DNA from: Candidatus Bruticola papionis
GTDB lineage: Bacteria > Vulcanimicrobiota > Xenobia > Xenobiales > Xenobiaceae
Assembly: GCA_002407045.1 (NCBI GenBank)
Contig: DHKB01000046.1
Span: 27,791 to 68,303, forward strand
Direction: 5' to 3'
DNA: 40,513 bases
Part shown: one piece after another, positions 8,526-16,356 of the stretch
Layout: every line of letters begins with the position of its first letter
How positions within the stretch are numbered: position 1 is the first letter of the stretch
Made by a program: the position numbers and the translations under genes
The notes under the pieces: model-generated
The model's database searches: none
What the model saw: only the letters and a program-made list of their open reading frames with translations
What the model was told of the DNA's origin: nothing

Positions 8526-9980
8526 ATGGAAAATAAATCTGAATCAATTCTAAGTAAGTTGCTGGTTCTGAAAGGGGCGATACGTGAACTTTGGAACATG
8601 TTCGCTTGCAAAATTCTGCACATTGTAGCTTACGGACTCTGTAACGGAGTAATCATACTCTGGCTCTCCAAAGATTTGGGAATGTCAGATATAAATGCCG
8701 GTCTAATGGTAGCCGGTTGGTCGACTTTGCTAACTCTAATTACGGTTATGGTTGGTTCTTTAGTTGACGCCATAGGCATAAAGAAAGCACTAATCATCGG
8801 CTTTTTAATCTGTATCTTCTCTCGTTTTATTATGGCTATAACTACCATTAAAGCGATTGTCTTGCCACTTGGTTTTATGCCTTTGGCAGTAGGTGAAGCT
8901 TTGATGGTGCCAGTTATGGTAGCAGCCATAAAAATGTACACTACTGCCGCCCAACGCTCTATGGCTTTCTCTATATTCTACGCAGTTATGAATGTAGGGT
9001 TTGCCATTTCTGGTTTTCTGTTCGATCAGATTCGCCGCAGCATGGGCGAAACCGGCTCTATTTCTCTGGCCGGTCTCAATTTGTCAACCTATCAGACGAT
9101 CATCTTCCTCAGTTTTGTTTTTACTGTACCCAACTTACTTATAGTCTGGTTTGGTATTAGAGAAAATGCTTCTGTAGACGCCGATGGCCATTATCAAGAG
9201 CTCAAGAAAGAATCGGCCCCAGCTGCTTCTGCTTTACACGCTTGCACAAATGCTTTAGTCGAATGGAAAAGAATTTTTTGTAGTTTATGGCACCAGAGCG
9301 CTTTTTATAAATTCTTAGCCTTTTTAACTATCGTAGTTGGCGTTCGCTTAATTTTCTACCATTTCCACTACACCTTCCCCAAGTACGGCATCCGTGAATT
9401 AGGTGAAGGCGCTCCCATAGGCCAACTCTGGGGAGTTTTAAATCCTGTTTTGATTATTATTTTAGTTCCCTTGGTGGGAGCTTTAACCCAAAAATTAAGT
9501 GCCTACAAAACCGTAGTTATTGGCAGCGCCATCGCGGCTGCAGGTCCTTTCTTTATGGCTGTCCCTCCTCACTATTTCCAAAGTTTGGCAGACGGCCCTT
9601 TAGGCCATTTTATCGCCTATACTTGGCTTAATATCCCCGATCCGACCGTCAACCCTCTCTATGTTAGTATATTCTTAGCCACGATCTTTATATCTGTAGG
9701 CGAAGCTTTTTACTCGCCACGTTTATATGAGTATCCAGCGGCTATTGCTCCTAAAGGACAAGAAGGCTCCTATATGTCTCTGTCCATGCTACCCTACTTT
9801 ATCGCCAAGTTCTTCGTAGGCATTCTTTCTGGATGGCTGTTACAAACATTCTGTCCAGAAGTAGGCCCGCGCAGTTCTCACTACATTTGGTTAATTGTAG
9901 GCTTAATGGCTGTGTCTACTCCCATAGCTTTGATAATTTTTAAGAGATTTATCCAAGTAAAAGAAGATGGACGCGACTAA
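8526..9980 (+). CDS. major facilitator superfamily (MFS) transporter
   Basis: The 484-residue protein has about 12 hydrophobic helices. Between TM2 and TM3 is the MFS loop motif GSLVDAIGIKKAL, which fits GxLxDxxGxKxxL. A longer cytoplasmic loop lies at about 215-245. The helix spacing, with extra hydrophobic stretches near FMAVPPHYF and the C-terminus, recalls the larger peptide- or POT-like MFS groups, but the substrate cannot be read. AGGA lies 8 bases before the ATG. It follows the lipoprotein gene by 88 bases; this gap holds an imperfect hairpin (8451-8495), so it may be a separate unit. A strong terminator follows. Confidence 0.85.
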   Translation: MENKSESILSKLLVLKGAIRELWNMFACKILHIVAYGLCNGVIILWLSKDLGMSDINAGLMVAGWSTLLTLITVMVGSLVDAIGIKKALIIGFLICIFSRFIMAITTIKAIVLPLGFMPLAVGEALMVPVMVAAIKMYTTAAQRSMAFSIFYAVMNVGFAISGFLFDQIRRSMGETGSISLAGLNLSTYQTIIFLSFVFTVPNLLIVWFGIRENASVDADGHYQELKKESAPAASALHACTNALVEWKRIFCSLWHQSAFYKFLAFLTIVVGVRLIFYHFHYTFPKYGIRELGEGAPIGQLWGVLNPVLIIILVPLVGALTQKLSAYKTVVIGSAIAAAGPFFMAVPPHYFQSLADGPLGHFIAYTWLNIPDPTVNPLYVSIFLATIFISVGEAFYSPRLYEYPAAIAPKGQEGSYMSLSMLPYFIAKFFVGILSGWLLQTFCPEVGPRSSHYIWLIVGLMAVSTPIALIIFKRFIQVKEDGRD

Positions 9981-10002
9981 TAGAGCTATACCGTAGAACA
10001 AC

Positions 10003-10050
10003 AAAAACCGACAGCGAAACTTTCTTAGTCTTTAACGCTGTCGGTTTTTT
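10003..10050 (+). terminator. intrinsic terminator of the MFS gene
   Basis: The arm AAAAACCGACAGCG (10003-10016) pairs perfectly with CGCTGTCGGTTTTT (10036-10049) and runs into a T tract. The loop is about 19 bases. Confidence 0.92.
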
Positions 10051-10053
10051 TAT

Positions 10054-10099
10054 AAAAAAATCAGGCTTCAAGCAACTAAAATAAGCTGCCGCAGCCTGA
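10054..10099 (-). terminator. intrinsic terminator of the small conserved gene at 10121
   Basis: On the minus strand TCAGGC (10094-10099) pairs with GCCTGA (10061-10066), followed by seven T's (10054-10060). It sits back-to-back with the MFS terminator, so the two convergent units are each closed by their own signal. Confidence 0.75.
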
Positions 10100-10120
10100 A
10101 CTACTATTGGAAATAGAAAA

Positions 10121-10501
10121 CTAAATCTTTCTCAATTCGATATAGTACTCTAAATGGAGTTGATTATCCAGGAAAATTTGCACCTTATACTGCCCCAATA
10201 CAGGGAAAACAATATTTTCCAAACGAAACAAAGTAAGAAATGGAGTATACTTATTCTCTAAAGTAAAATCTCTCTCAAAGGTAGAGCCCTCGAGCGTTTC
10301 TCCATTAGGATCGAGAATGCGCATTTTTACATTAAAATGGCCTTGTCCCATGCTCCAGCCATTGGCAATGTAGAATTTATCAAAAGCCGGAGTAGGAAAC
10401 TCGTGGCTGGGAAGATCAAAAAATACTCTATTGAAAGACAAATTGTTGCCTTCCATAGTAGCATCGAGACAAGGTACAGAGAATTGCAACGAAGGTTTCA
10501 T
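10121..10501 (-). CDS. small hypothetical protein, DUF6941-like
   Basis: The protein reads MKPSLQFSVPCLDATME..., with later segments FDKFYIANGWSMGQGHFNVKMRILDPNG and GQYKVQIFLDNQLHLEYYIEL. The layout of a short N-terminal strand, a ...VFFDLPSHEFPTP... segment and a beta-sandwich-like end with a final Y-x-I-x-L strand resembles small cytosolic proteins grouped as DUF6941; this is from memory and tentative. There is no signal peptide. The third ATG of the open frame (10501) was chosen because GGAAAGGA lies six bases before it; the second ATG overlaps that site. This gives about 126 residues. It is monocistronic, with its own terminator. Confidence 0.7.
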   Translation of the reverse strand: MKPSLQFSVPCLDATMEGNNLSFNRVFFDLPSHEFPTPAFDKFYIANGWSMGQGHFNVKMRILDPNGETLEGSTFERDFTLENKYTPFLTLFRLENIVFPVLGQYKVQIFLDNQLHLEYYIELRKI

Positions 10502-10609
10502 GCTCATTCCTTTCCAGTATATCAACAAAAAAACTTTAGTTAGGCTAATTTCGCAAAGCGTAAGCCTAAACCTGCATTTAAATAGGCTTAATTAAGGCAG
10601 AATCAAGCC

Positions 10610-10921
10610 TTACGAAGGATTGCCAAGCAACAGAGACTGGACTTCAGCAGCAGATACGCCTTCAAGTATCACAGCCTTACGCCTAGATTTTTCTCCTAAC
10701 TTTATGCGTATCTGACGGCGACGCAATTTCAGGCACTTAGACAAAAAGTCTATTAAAGCGCTGTTAGCTTTACCATCAACAGCTGGAGCAGTCAAACGAA
10801 CTTGCCAAGCTTCATCAGTTTCATCTTTGGGAGCGACTAAAGCATTATTGGCAGCTCTAGGCACTACTTTAACAGTCAGAATGCAACCTTCAGAAGATTC
10901 ACTCAATCCTAACACAGGCAT
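10610..10921 (-). CDS. DUF167 / YggU family protein
   Basis: The protein is 103 residues or slightly less, the usual size for YggU/DUF167. It shows the family hallmark: LTVKVVPRAANNALV near the N-terminus and the conserved VDGKANSALIDFLSKCL segment (about 61-77), followed by a basic RRRQIRIKLGEKSRRKAV strand. The function of the family is unknown. AAAGGA is only one base from the ATG at 10921, so a GTG two codons in (10915), seven bases from that site, is the likelier start. It begins 14 bases after the stop of rnc and is probably co-transcribed with it. Confidence 0.9.
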   Translation of the reverse strand: MPVLGLSESSEGCILTVKVVPRAANNALVAPKDETDEAWQVRLTAPAVDGKANSALIDFLSKCLKLRRRQIRIKLGEKSRRKAVILEGVSAAEVQSLLLGNPS

Positions 10922-10935
10922 ATCCTTTACTAATT

Positions 10936-11694
10936 CTACAGCATAGGATCATCAAGAATAATCATAGGCTTAATTTCTAAGTCGAAGCCCATTTGCAAAC
11001 GCAAGAGACGTAGCGCCTGTTCAGCAGCAATTTGACCGGCATTTTGCTTGGTATGCCCTTCACCGCTGCCTAGAACCTTTCCAGCCAAAGAAACTTCTAT
11101 TTGGAAAAAGCGATCGTGGGCTGGCCCCTCCTCTTTGACAACTTGGTAAGTGGGCAAAATATGGAAGCTCTTTTGCGAGAACTCTTGCAACAAACTCTTA
11201 TAGTCACGTTGCGAGCCTTCCATATTATCCATGGCAGTTTTGAGCATATTGAGCACAAAACGCTGCGCAGGCTCGAATCCTCCATCTAGGTAGATAGCTC
11301 CAATTACAGCTTCCATGACATCGGCTAAAACATTAGACTTGTCATATCCCCTAGAAAGTAACTCACCTCGCCCCATCTTGAGATATTCGCCTATTTTCAT
11401 AACTCTGGCTTTGTCAGCCAAATAAGAGGTGCTGGCAATAAGTCCTTTTACTTGGGCCATACGCCCTTCGTTAGCCTTAGGATGGCGTTTGTATAAATAC
11501 AAACAAATGATCATTCCTAAAACAGAGTCGCCTAAAAATTCCAGACGCTCATTATTGCCACACTCAAAATTATGTTCGTTAGAATAAGACTCGTGAGTGA
11601 GAGCCAGCTCCAAAAGGGAGATGTCTTGGAAGTGGTAGTCTATCTTTTGCTGCAAAGTTCCTAGATCGGAATTCGGCAGCACTGCCGATTTCAT
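10936..11694 (-). CDS. rnc: ribonuclease III
   Basis: RNase III cleaves double-stranded RNA to process rRNA precursors and regulate mRNAs. The signature NERLEFLGDS is present (48-57 from this start). The second acidic cluster is DVMEAVIGAIYLDGG, and a C-terminal dsRNA-binding domain follows (DYKSLLQEFSQK ... GSGEGHTKQNAGQIAAEQALRLL). A tail of about 15 residues is extra. ATG 11694 is preferred: GAGG lies 12 bases upstream, while the TTG at 11706 abuts that same site. The gene lies between fabF (upstream) and the YggU gene (downstream). A 64-base two-tier hairpin sits just before its ribosome binding site, and RNase III genes are known to be autoregulated by cleavage of such leaders. Confidence 0.97.
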   Translation of the reverse strand: MKSAVLPNSDLGTLQQKIDYHFQDISLLELALTHESYSNEHNFECGNNERLEFLGDSVLGMIICLYLYKRHPKANEGRMAQVKGLIASTSYLADKARVMKIGEYLKMGRGELLSRGYDKSNVLADVMEAVIGAIYLDGGFEPAQRFVLNMLKTAMDNMEGSQRDYKSLLQEFSQKSFHILPTYQVVKEEGPAHDRFFQIEVSLAGKVLGSGEGHTKQNAGQIAAEQALRLLRLQMGFDLEIKPMIILDDPML

Positions 11695-11713
11695 ATTATT
11701 AAACAACCTCGCG

Positions 11714-11777
11714 CCGCCGAGCTTATTTTTGACTTACTTGTATAACAAAATAGCCAATACAAAACTAAGCTCGACGG
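11714..11777 (-). promoter_or_regulatory. two-tier hairpin in the fabF-rnc spacer, possible RNase III autoregulatory site
   Basis: On the minus strand the 12-base arm CCGTCGAGCTTA (11766-11777) pairs with TAAGCTCGGCGG (11714-11725), with one G-U pair. Inside it, TTGTAT pairs with ATACAA (11757-11762 with 11738-11743). The structure ends 4 bases before the GAGG of rnc and lacks a T run after the outer stem, so it is a poor terminator. A double-stranded leader ahead of the RNase III gene fits known autoregulation in E. coli; here that is inference. Confidence 0.55.
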
Positions 11778-11814
11778 ATATACTAAACAAAATGACCGGG
11801 GATATTAGCTGAAA

Positions 11815-13065
11815 CTATTCCTCATACCTGCGTAACACTACTACGGCATTTTGTCCACCGAAGCCGAAGGAGTTATTTAAAGCGACCTTAACGTCGGCTT
11901 TGCGAGCAACATTAGGAACAACGTCTAAATCACATTCGGGATCGGGATACTCATAGTTGATAGTAGGAGTAATAATGCCGTTTTTGATAGTTAAAGCACA
12001 AACGGCTGTTTCCAAAGCGCCAGCAGCACCTAAAGCGTGACCAAACATTGATTTGGAAGAAGAGACAGCCAACTTATAGGCATGCTCGCCGAAAACTTGC
12101 TTAATAGCCTTAATTTCTGCAGGATCACCTAAAGGAGTGGAGGTTCCATGAGCATTGATATAATCAACCTCTTCTGGCTTGATGCTTGCATCAGCTAAAG
12201 CTATGCGCATAGCCTCTTTGGCACCATTGCCTTCGGGATCGGGAGCAGTAATATGATGAGCATCGGAAGTAGCTCCACTGCCAGCCAAAATGGCATAAAT
12301 ATGGGCGCCTCTAGCTTTAGCGTGAGCCAGAGACTCCAATACTACAGTGGCTGCGCCTTCGGCCATAACAAATCCATCACGTTCTTTATCAAAAGGACGT
12401 GAAGCTTTGGTAGGCTCGTCATTGCGAGTAGAAAGAGCGTGTAAGGAACAGAAACCACCTACAGCCATAGGAGTCATAGCTGCTTCTGAGCCACCGGCGA
12501 CCATAATATCAGCTCTGCCAGCGCGAATGGCATCGGCAGCCACACCTAAAGCGTGAGTGCTGGAAGCGCAGGCAGAAACTACGCAAAAGCTCATACCTTT
12601 GAGACCAAGCTCTATAGAAACCACACCAGAAGCCATGTTGGAAATCATCATAGGAATGAAGAATGGACTAATGCGGCCGGGCCCTTTTTCCATATAGGCC
12701 TTCATGTTGTTTTCAAAAGTAGAAATACCGCCGATACCTGAGCTGATAATCACTCCAGCGCGTAAAGGATTGATCTTATCAGTTTCCAACTTGGCATCTT
12801 GCCAAGCCAACTTGGAAGCGGCTGAAGCTAGCTGAATATATCTATCGCGACGTCGAGCGTCTTTACGATCCATATAGTCTTCAGGATTAAAATCTTTTAC
12901 TTCAGCCGCTATTCTTGTGCTGAAGTCGCTGGCGTCAAATTGCGTAATGGGGCCGATACCGCATTTACCGGCAGTCAAGTTTTTCCAAAATTCGTCTACG
13001 CCACACCCCAGAGCAGAAATAATTCCCAGACCAGTAATTACTACAGTGTTATCCGATAATGACAT
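11815..13065 (-). CDS. fabF: beta-ketoacyl-[acyl-carrier-protein] synthase II
   Basis: The enzyme condenses malonyl-ACP with acyl-ACP in fatty acid elongation. All landmarks are visible: VVITGLGIISALGCGVDEFW at the N-terminus, the nucleophile loop VVSACASSTHALG (Cys166 from this start), the first catalytic His in NAHGTSTPLGDP, the second in KSMFGHALGAAGALE, and the C-terminal NNSFGFGGQNAVVVL. Its length of 416 residues is standard. The ATG at 13065 (MSLSDNTV...) was chosen; it has GAGG about 11 bases upstream, and the 12 extra residues of the longer frame do not match the family. Unusually, no acpP gene lies directly upstream. It is followed by rnc. Confidence 0.97.
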   Translation of the reverse strand: MSLSDNTVVITGLGIISALGCGVDEFWKNLTAGKCGIGPITQFDASDFSTRIAAEVKDFNPEDYMDRKDARRRDRYIQLASAASKLAWQDAKLETDKINPLRAGVIISSGIGGISTFENNMKAYMEKGPGRISPFFIPMMISNMASGVVSIELGLKGMSFCVVSACASSTHALGVAADAIRAGRADIMVAGGSEAAMTPMAVGGFCSLHALSTRNDEPTKASRPFDKERDGFVMAEGAATVVLESLAHAKARGAHIYAILAGSGATSDAHHITAPDPEGNGAKEAMRIALADASIKPEEVDYINAHGTSTPLGDPAEIKAIKQVFGEHAYKLAVSSSKSMFGHALGAAGALETAVCALTIKNGIITPTINYEYPDPECDLDVVPNVARKADVKVALNNSFGFGGQNAVVVLRRYEE

Positions 13066-13333
13066 ATATAATAAAACCTCAATATAAGCAACCGCCGACA
13101 AAGACAGCCCAAGCTTAAAAAAATTTCAAGCTGACGCTCTTGTATAAGCGCCATGATATGGGGCATTTGCGCAAAAATACGTCCATGCAAAGCCTTTGCC
13201 ATGTTTTGAACGGTCTGCCCTTCCACGCCTAAAAAATGCTTCCTTCTTGATAAAATAGGCTGGATTGGCATAAGTATATTTTGCCCAACTTCCGGGCAGG
13301 AGCTTGAGCAAAACTGGGCAAAAAAATGTCAGC

Positions 13334-14377
13334 ATGCGCAGGTTCTTCTATCTTTTCTTGTTCTCTTTAATCTCGCTTAACTTAGTTGCTTTGTCTTTTT
13401 CTTCGTCATCTTGGGCCGAGGCGAACAATCATGCCACCCCAAGCTCTACTTCAACAAGCGCCGCCTTAGAGGTCAATATTCCCCCCAATATTACAGTTGA
13501 TCCCGCTCCAGGATCGTTTGTAAAAGAAGCGCGTCCCTCAATAGTAGTAACTTTTGCCCCCTCTACTTCAATTCATTACGAACTTTCCAGAATGTGGGTC
13601 AACAACTCTGAAGTAAGTGGCAATTGCTTAAAAACACCAGCTTTTATAAGCTATCGTCCCTTTACAGATTATCATGACGGGCCGGTAGAAGTGAAAGTAA
13701 GCTTGACTGACGCCAACAACTCACCCAGCGAATTCACTTGGTCATTTACTGTAAAAAGGCCCAGTTCCATTGAATCAGTCCATATTACCAGCCGTTTAGA
13801 CTTGGGAACTTTTGAAGATCTAAATGTAGAATTAAAAGGCATCAAGGGAGCAGATAAAGCTTGGTTTGAAATTGAGGATTATCGCTTTGATATTCCCTTA
13901 ACAGAAGATAAACAAAACCCTGGCCTATATAAGGGTTACTATAGAGTAAAACATGGAGATAGCCGACTTAGAGCTAGAGTTGTGGGCTATTTACAAAAAG
14001 ACAATCGTACTTTCGAAATGACAGCCCCGGAGACAGCTTCCATTTGGGGACAGCTTTTCCAAGTTGTCATCTTAGAGCCCAAAGATAAATCTCAGGTACC
14101 GCTGAATTTCAAGATCAAAGGACGCACTTTGCCAAATTGCCATATCAGCATTGTGCCTAAGATAGGCTTTAGCGACAATATCGAGCCAGCTACCCGCAAT
14201 ACTGAAGAAGATGTTATGGGGTCTATTCCTTGCACTTCTGATGCAGAAGGTTATTTCGAAACAGATTACGGATTTTTAGTGAAGTTGCCAGGTATGCAAG
14301 CTGTGTTTACTATTATTGCTACCGATGGCAAAGGTAATCGCTCGGTGCCTAAAAATTTCCAAGTAAAATTCAAATAG
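13334..14377 (+). CDS. secreted protein with Ig-like domains
   Basis: The ATG at 13334 gives a textbook signal peptide: MRRF, a hydrophobic core, then SWAEA as a likely cleavage site near residue 29. A TTG ten codons upstream (13304) has AGGAG only one base away and is an alternative start. The mature protein of about 315 residues looks like two or three beta-sandwich modules. A first block (about 50-150) has the bacterial Ig-like sequence IPPNITVDPAPGSFVKEARP and ends in SEFTWSFTVKRP. A middle block follows, then a last one (about 245-347) with VVILEPKDKSQVPLNFKIKG and a final FTIIATDGKGNRSVP. No catalytic motif is seen; a role in adhesion or envelope structure is likely but unproven. A strong hairpin follows. 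Confidence 0.75.
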   Translation: MRRFFYLFLFSLISLNLVALSFSSSSWAEANNHATPSSTSTSAALEVNIPPNITVDPAPGSFVKEARPSIVVTFAPSTSIHYELSRMWVNNSEVSGNCLKTPAFISYRPFTDYHDGPVEVKVSLTDANNSPSEFTWSFTVKRPSSIESVHITSRLDLGTFEDLNVELKGIKGADKAWFEIEDYRFDIPLTEDKQNPGLYKGYYRVKHGDSRLRARVVGYLQKDNRTFEMTAPETASIWGQLFQVVILEPKDKSQVPLNFKIKGRTLPNCHISIVPKIGFSDNIEPATRNTEEDVMGSIPCTSDAEGYFETDYGFLVKLPGMQAVFTIIATDGKGNRSVPKNFQVKFK

Positions 14378-14398
14378 ATGGCTCAAAACAAACGTAAA

Positions 14399-14428
14399 GC
14401 CGCCGCAATTCAAACGAATTGCGGCGGC
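14399..14428. terminator. bidirectional hairpin between convergent genes
   Basis: A perfect 13-base stem, GCCGCCGCAATTC (14399-14411) with its complement at 14416-14428, encloses a four-base AAAC loop. There is only a weak T-rich tail on either side (TTCATACTTT on plus, TTTACGTTTGTTTT on minus). It lies between the stops at 14377 and 14475, so it probably serves both genes. Confidence 0.75.
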
Positions 14429-14474
14429 TTCATACTTTAGAGACTTTATGCTTTAGAGATAAAGTGGAGAAAAA

Positions 14475-15014
14475 TTAGTAGTTAGTAGCTTTAAGCTGGA
14501 AATAAGCCTTGTCGTGACCGCAAACAGGGCACTTTTCGGGAGCTTTTTTACCAATAACAATGTTACCACACTGGAGGCATTGCCAAATGGCTTCGCCGTC
14601 ACGAGAGAAGACTAAGCCGCCTTCAATGTTGGCTAAAAGCTTGCGATAGCGCTCTTCGTGCGTTTTTTCGATGTTGCCTACAGCTCTGAAGAGACGAGCA
14701 ATTTCGGTAAAGCCTTCCTCTTCAGCTTCCTTGGCGAACTCGGCATACATATTAGTCCACTCGTAGTTTTCGCCTTTGGCAGCGTCAAGAAGGTTCTCAG
14801 TAGTAGTAGGAATAGCTCCACCATGCAAGTGCTTGAACCAAAGTTCAGCGTGTTCGCGCTCGTTCTCGGCAGTTTCTAAGAACAGGTTGGCGATTTGCTG
14901 GTAGCCTTCTTTACGGGCCTTGCTAGCATAGTAGGTGTATTTATTACGAGCTTGAGACTCACCGGCAAAAGCAGTCTGCAAATTTTTCTCAGTCTTTGAA
15001 CCCTTAAGTTCCAT
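14475..15014 (-). CDS. rubrerythrin as an alternative, internally started product
   Basis: Within the fusion frame, the ATG at 15012-15014 starts MELKGSKTEKNLQTAF, exactly where free rubrerythrins begin. The 179-residue product has the usual full length for the family, with both the diiron four-helix domain and the C-terminal rubredoxin-like center. A perfect AGGAGGA Shine-Dalgarno sequence precedes it at the right distance. What is seen is the site and start; that the free form is actually made is inference. A likely history is an older rubrerythrin gene fused in frame with an upstream flavin reductase-rubredoxin gene, with its own start kept. Confidence 0.6.
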   Translation of the reverse strand: MELKGSKTEKNLQTAFAGESQARNKYTYYASKARKEGYQQIANLFLETAENEREHAELWFKHLHGGAIPTTTENLLDAAKGENYEWTNMYAEFAKEAEEEGFTEIARLFRAVGNIEKTHEERYRKLLANIEGGLVFSRDGEAIWQCLQCGNIVIGKKAPEKCPVCGHDKAYFQLKATNY

Positions 15015-15932
15015 GGTATTTCCTCCTGCAGTGGCAGCTTGTGGAGCTGAAACTGCGTTTGTTGTTATAATGGGATTATCTTTAGAATCGTTTCCAAGTT
15101 CGTCTTCGACTTCTATTTCCACATCCATTAGCTCAAAAGCCTCGGCACCATGCTTGCACCAAGGACAAATGTAATCTTCAGGAAGAGTATCTCCATCGTA
15201 AACGAAACCGCAAACAGTGCATACCCAACGTTTGACAGTTTTGGTACGCTTCTTAGTCTTGGCCTTTGCCTCAGGAACAGAAGCCGATTGCACTTCCTCT
15301 ACTTCGGGATGGAACATATCGGCGCCTACTCCGCACAAAGGGCACACAAAATCTTTGGGTAGTTCTTCGCCTTCATAAGCATAGCCACAAACATCGCAAA
15401 CCCAGCGCACAATTTTCTTAGTTGTTTGCTTGGGTTCGGCTTGGGCAGCTAATCCGGGGCGAGGCTTAATGTTACTTTGATAATATGCGTAGGTTAAAGA
15501 CGGAACTGAGCTGAGAGTTTTCATATCAAAAATCTCGGCCACATAAAGATAATGGGTACCTAAGTCTTTAATTTCTACAACTTTACATAATAGATAAGCA
15601 CAGCAATCCTTAATTAAATAAGGCAAGCCACTTTCTAAATCTATTTCGTGAGGAAAAAGTGCAAATTTGTCGTTCTGGCGACCGCTCTGAAAACCAAAAT
15701 GTTTTATAGTTTCAAAATTGGTCTCTTCAGTCAAGACAGAAACTGAAAATAAGCGCTTTTTGTTAATAAGTTCTGCTGTATAATTAGCTTTATTTACAGC
15801 TGCAATCACTCTATAGGGAGAATCTGCCACTTGAGTGACAGTATTGACGACACATCCGTTAAGTTTTTCACCATCACGGACGCTAAGTATATAAAGTCCG
15901 TAGCTTAACTTGAACAAAGCAGCTTTATCCAC
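14475..15932 (-). CDS. flavin reductase-rubredoxin-rubredoxin-rubrerythrin fusion protein
   Basis: This 485-residue protein joins a whole peroxide-reduction chain. Residues 1-160 are a flavin reductase-like FMN domain (SYGLYILSVRDGEKLNGCVVN...). Two rubredoxin domains follow, with Cys179/182/197/200 and Cys238/241/256/259. An acidic linker (270-306) leads to a complete rubrerythrin (307-485): FAGESQARNKY, the diiron ExxH motifs ENEREH and EKTH, AEEEG, and a C-terminal rubredoxin-like center Cys452/455/468/471. Known biochemistry: flavin reductase-rubredoxin proteins (Hrb type) pass electrons from NAD(P)H, and rubrerythrin reduces hydrogen peroxide to water. The start is GTG with GGAGGT ten bases upstream. 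It is divergent from perR, whose intergenic region has a PerR box. An internal ribosome binding site precedes the rubrerythrin part, so a separate rubrerythrin is probably made too. Confidence 0.93.
   Translation of the reverse strand: MDKAALFKLSYGLYILSVRDGEKLNGCVVNTVTQVADSPYRVIAAVNKANYTAELINKKRLFSVSVLTEETNFETIKHFGFQSGRQNDKFALFPHEIDLESGLPYLIKDCCAYLLCKVVEIKDLGTHYLYVAEIFDMKTLSSVPSLTYAYYQSNIKPRPGLAAQAEPKQTTKKIVRWVCDVCGYAYEGEELPKDFVCPLCGVGADMFHPEVEEVQSASVPEAKAKTKKRTKTVKRWVCTVCGFVYDGDTLPEDYICPWCKHGAEAFELMDVEIEVEDELGNDSKDNPIITTNAVSAPQAATAGGNTMELKGSKTEKNLQTAFAGESQARNKYTYYASKARKEGYQQIANLFLETAENEREHAELWFKHLHGGAIPTTTENLLDAAKGENYEWTNMYAEFAKEAEEEGFTEIARLFRAVGNIEKTHEERYRKLLANIEGGLVFSRDGEAIWQCLQCGNIVIGKKAPEKCPVCGHDKAYFQLKATNY
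15015..15027 (-). promoter_or_regulatory. internal Shine-Dalgarno inside the fusion gene
   Basis: On the minus strand AGGAGGA (15021-15027) lies six bases before an in-frame ATG at 15014. It sits in the Ala/Gly-rich linker (residues about 300-305), so it does not disturb a folded domain. It is a better site than the one before the GTG start of the whole fusion. Confidence 0.8.
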
Positions 15933-16146
15933 TTATCGCAATACCTCCAAAGAAATAATACTCACAGCTTTGAGTGCTAACGCTGTAGTGATTTTTTCGC
16001 TATTTCTGCTAAAAAAAATAGCCCCATTTTTAACAGCTTAACTTGAAATTACTAACTTAAAACAGAGCCACTTTCATCTTAACAAAGTTACATAAACTCC
16101 ACAAGAACATAAAAAATAAGCCTATAAAAATATATCATATTTTTAA

Positions 16147-16161
16147 TAATAATTATTATAA
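16147..16161. promoter_or_regulatory. PerR box
   Basis: TAATAATTATTATAA matches the B. subtilis PerR box consensus TTATAATNATTATAA at every specified base but one (the second). It overlaps a perfect 14-base palindrome and lies between the peroxide-reducing fusion and the perR gene. It is about 215 bases before the fusion start and 225 before perR. Binding by this PerR is inference. The AT-richness of the region raises the chance of a random match, but 13 of 14 specified bases is still strong. Confidence 0.7.
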
Positions 16162-16356
16162 TTAAAATTAAATAATCCTGCTTTATCTTTATATTTTTTT
16201 AGTTAATAGCCTTAACTAAATGAGAACTTTTATTATTTAGTCTCATTTTATGCAAAAAAATCCCATCTTTAATGTTTATTGCCATATTCTACGGTAGTTG
16301 TGAATAAAATTTTCTCAGTCTTTTTCTAGAAAATTGGCTGGTAAATATTAACTTTA

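Noticed and set aside
13041..13335. Short minus-strand frames upstream of fabF, considered as an acyl carrier protein gene
   Set aside because: No DSL phosphopantetheine motif or acidic helical pattern; the frames are basic and lack ribosome binding sites.
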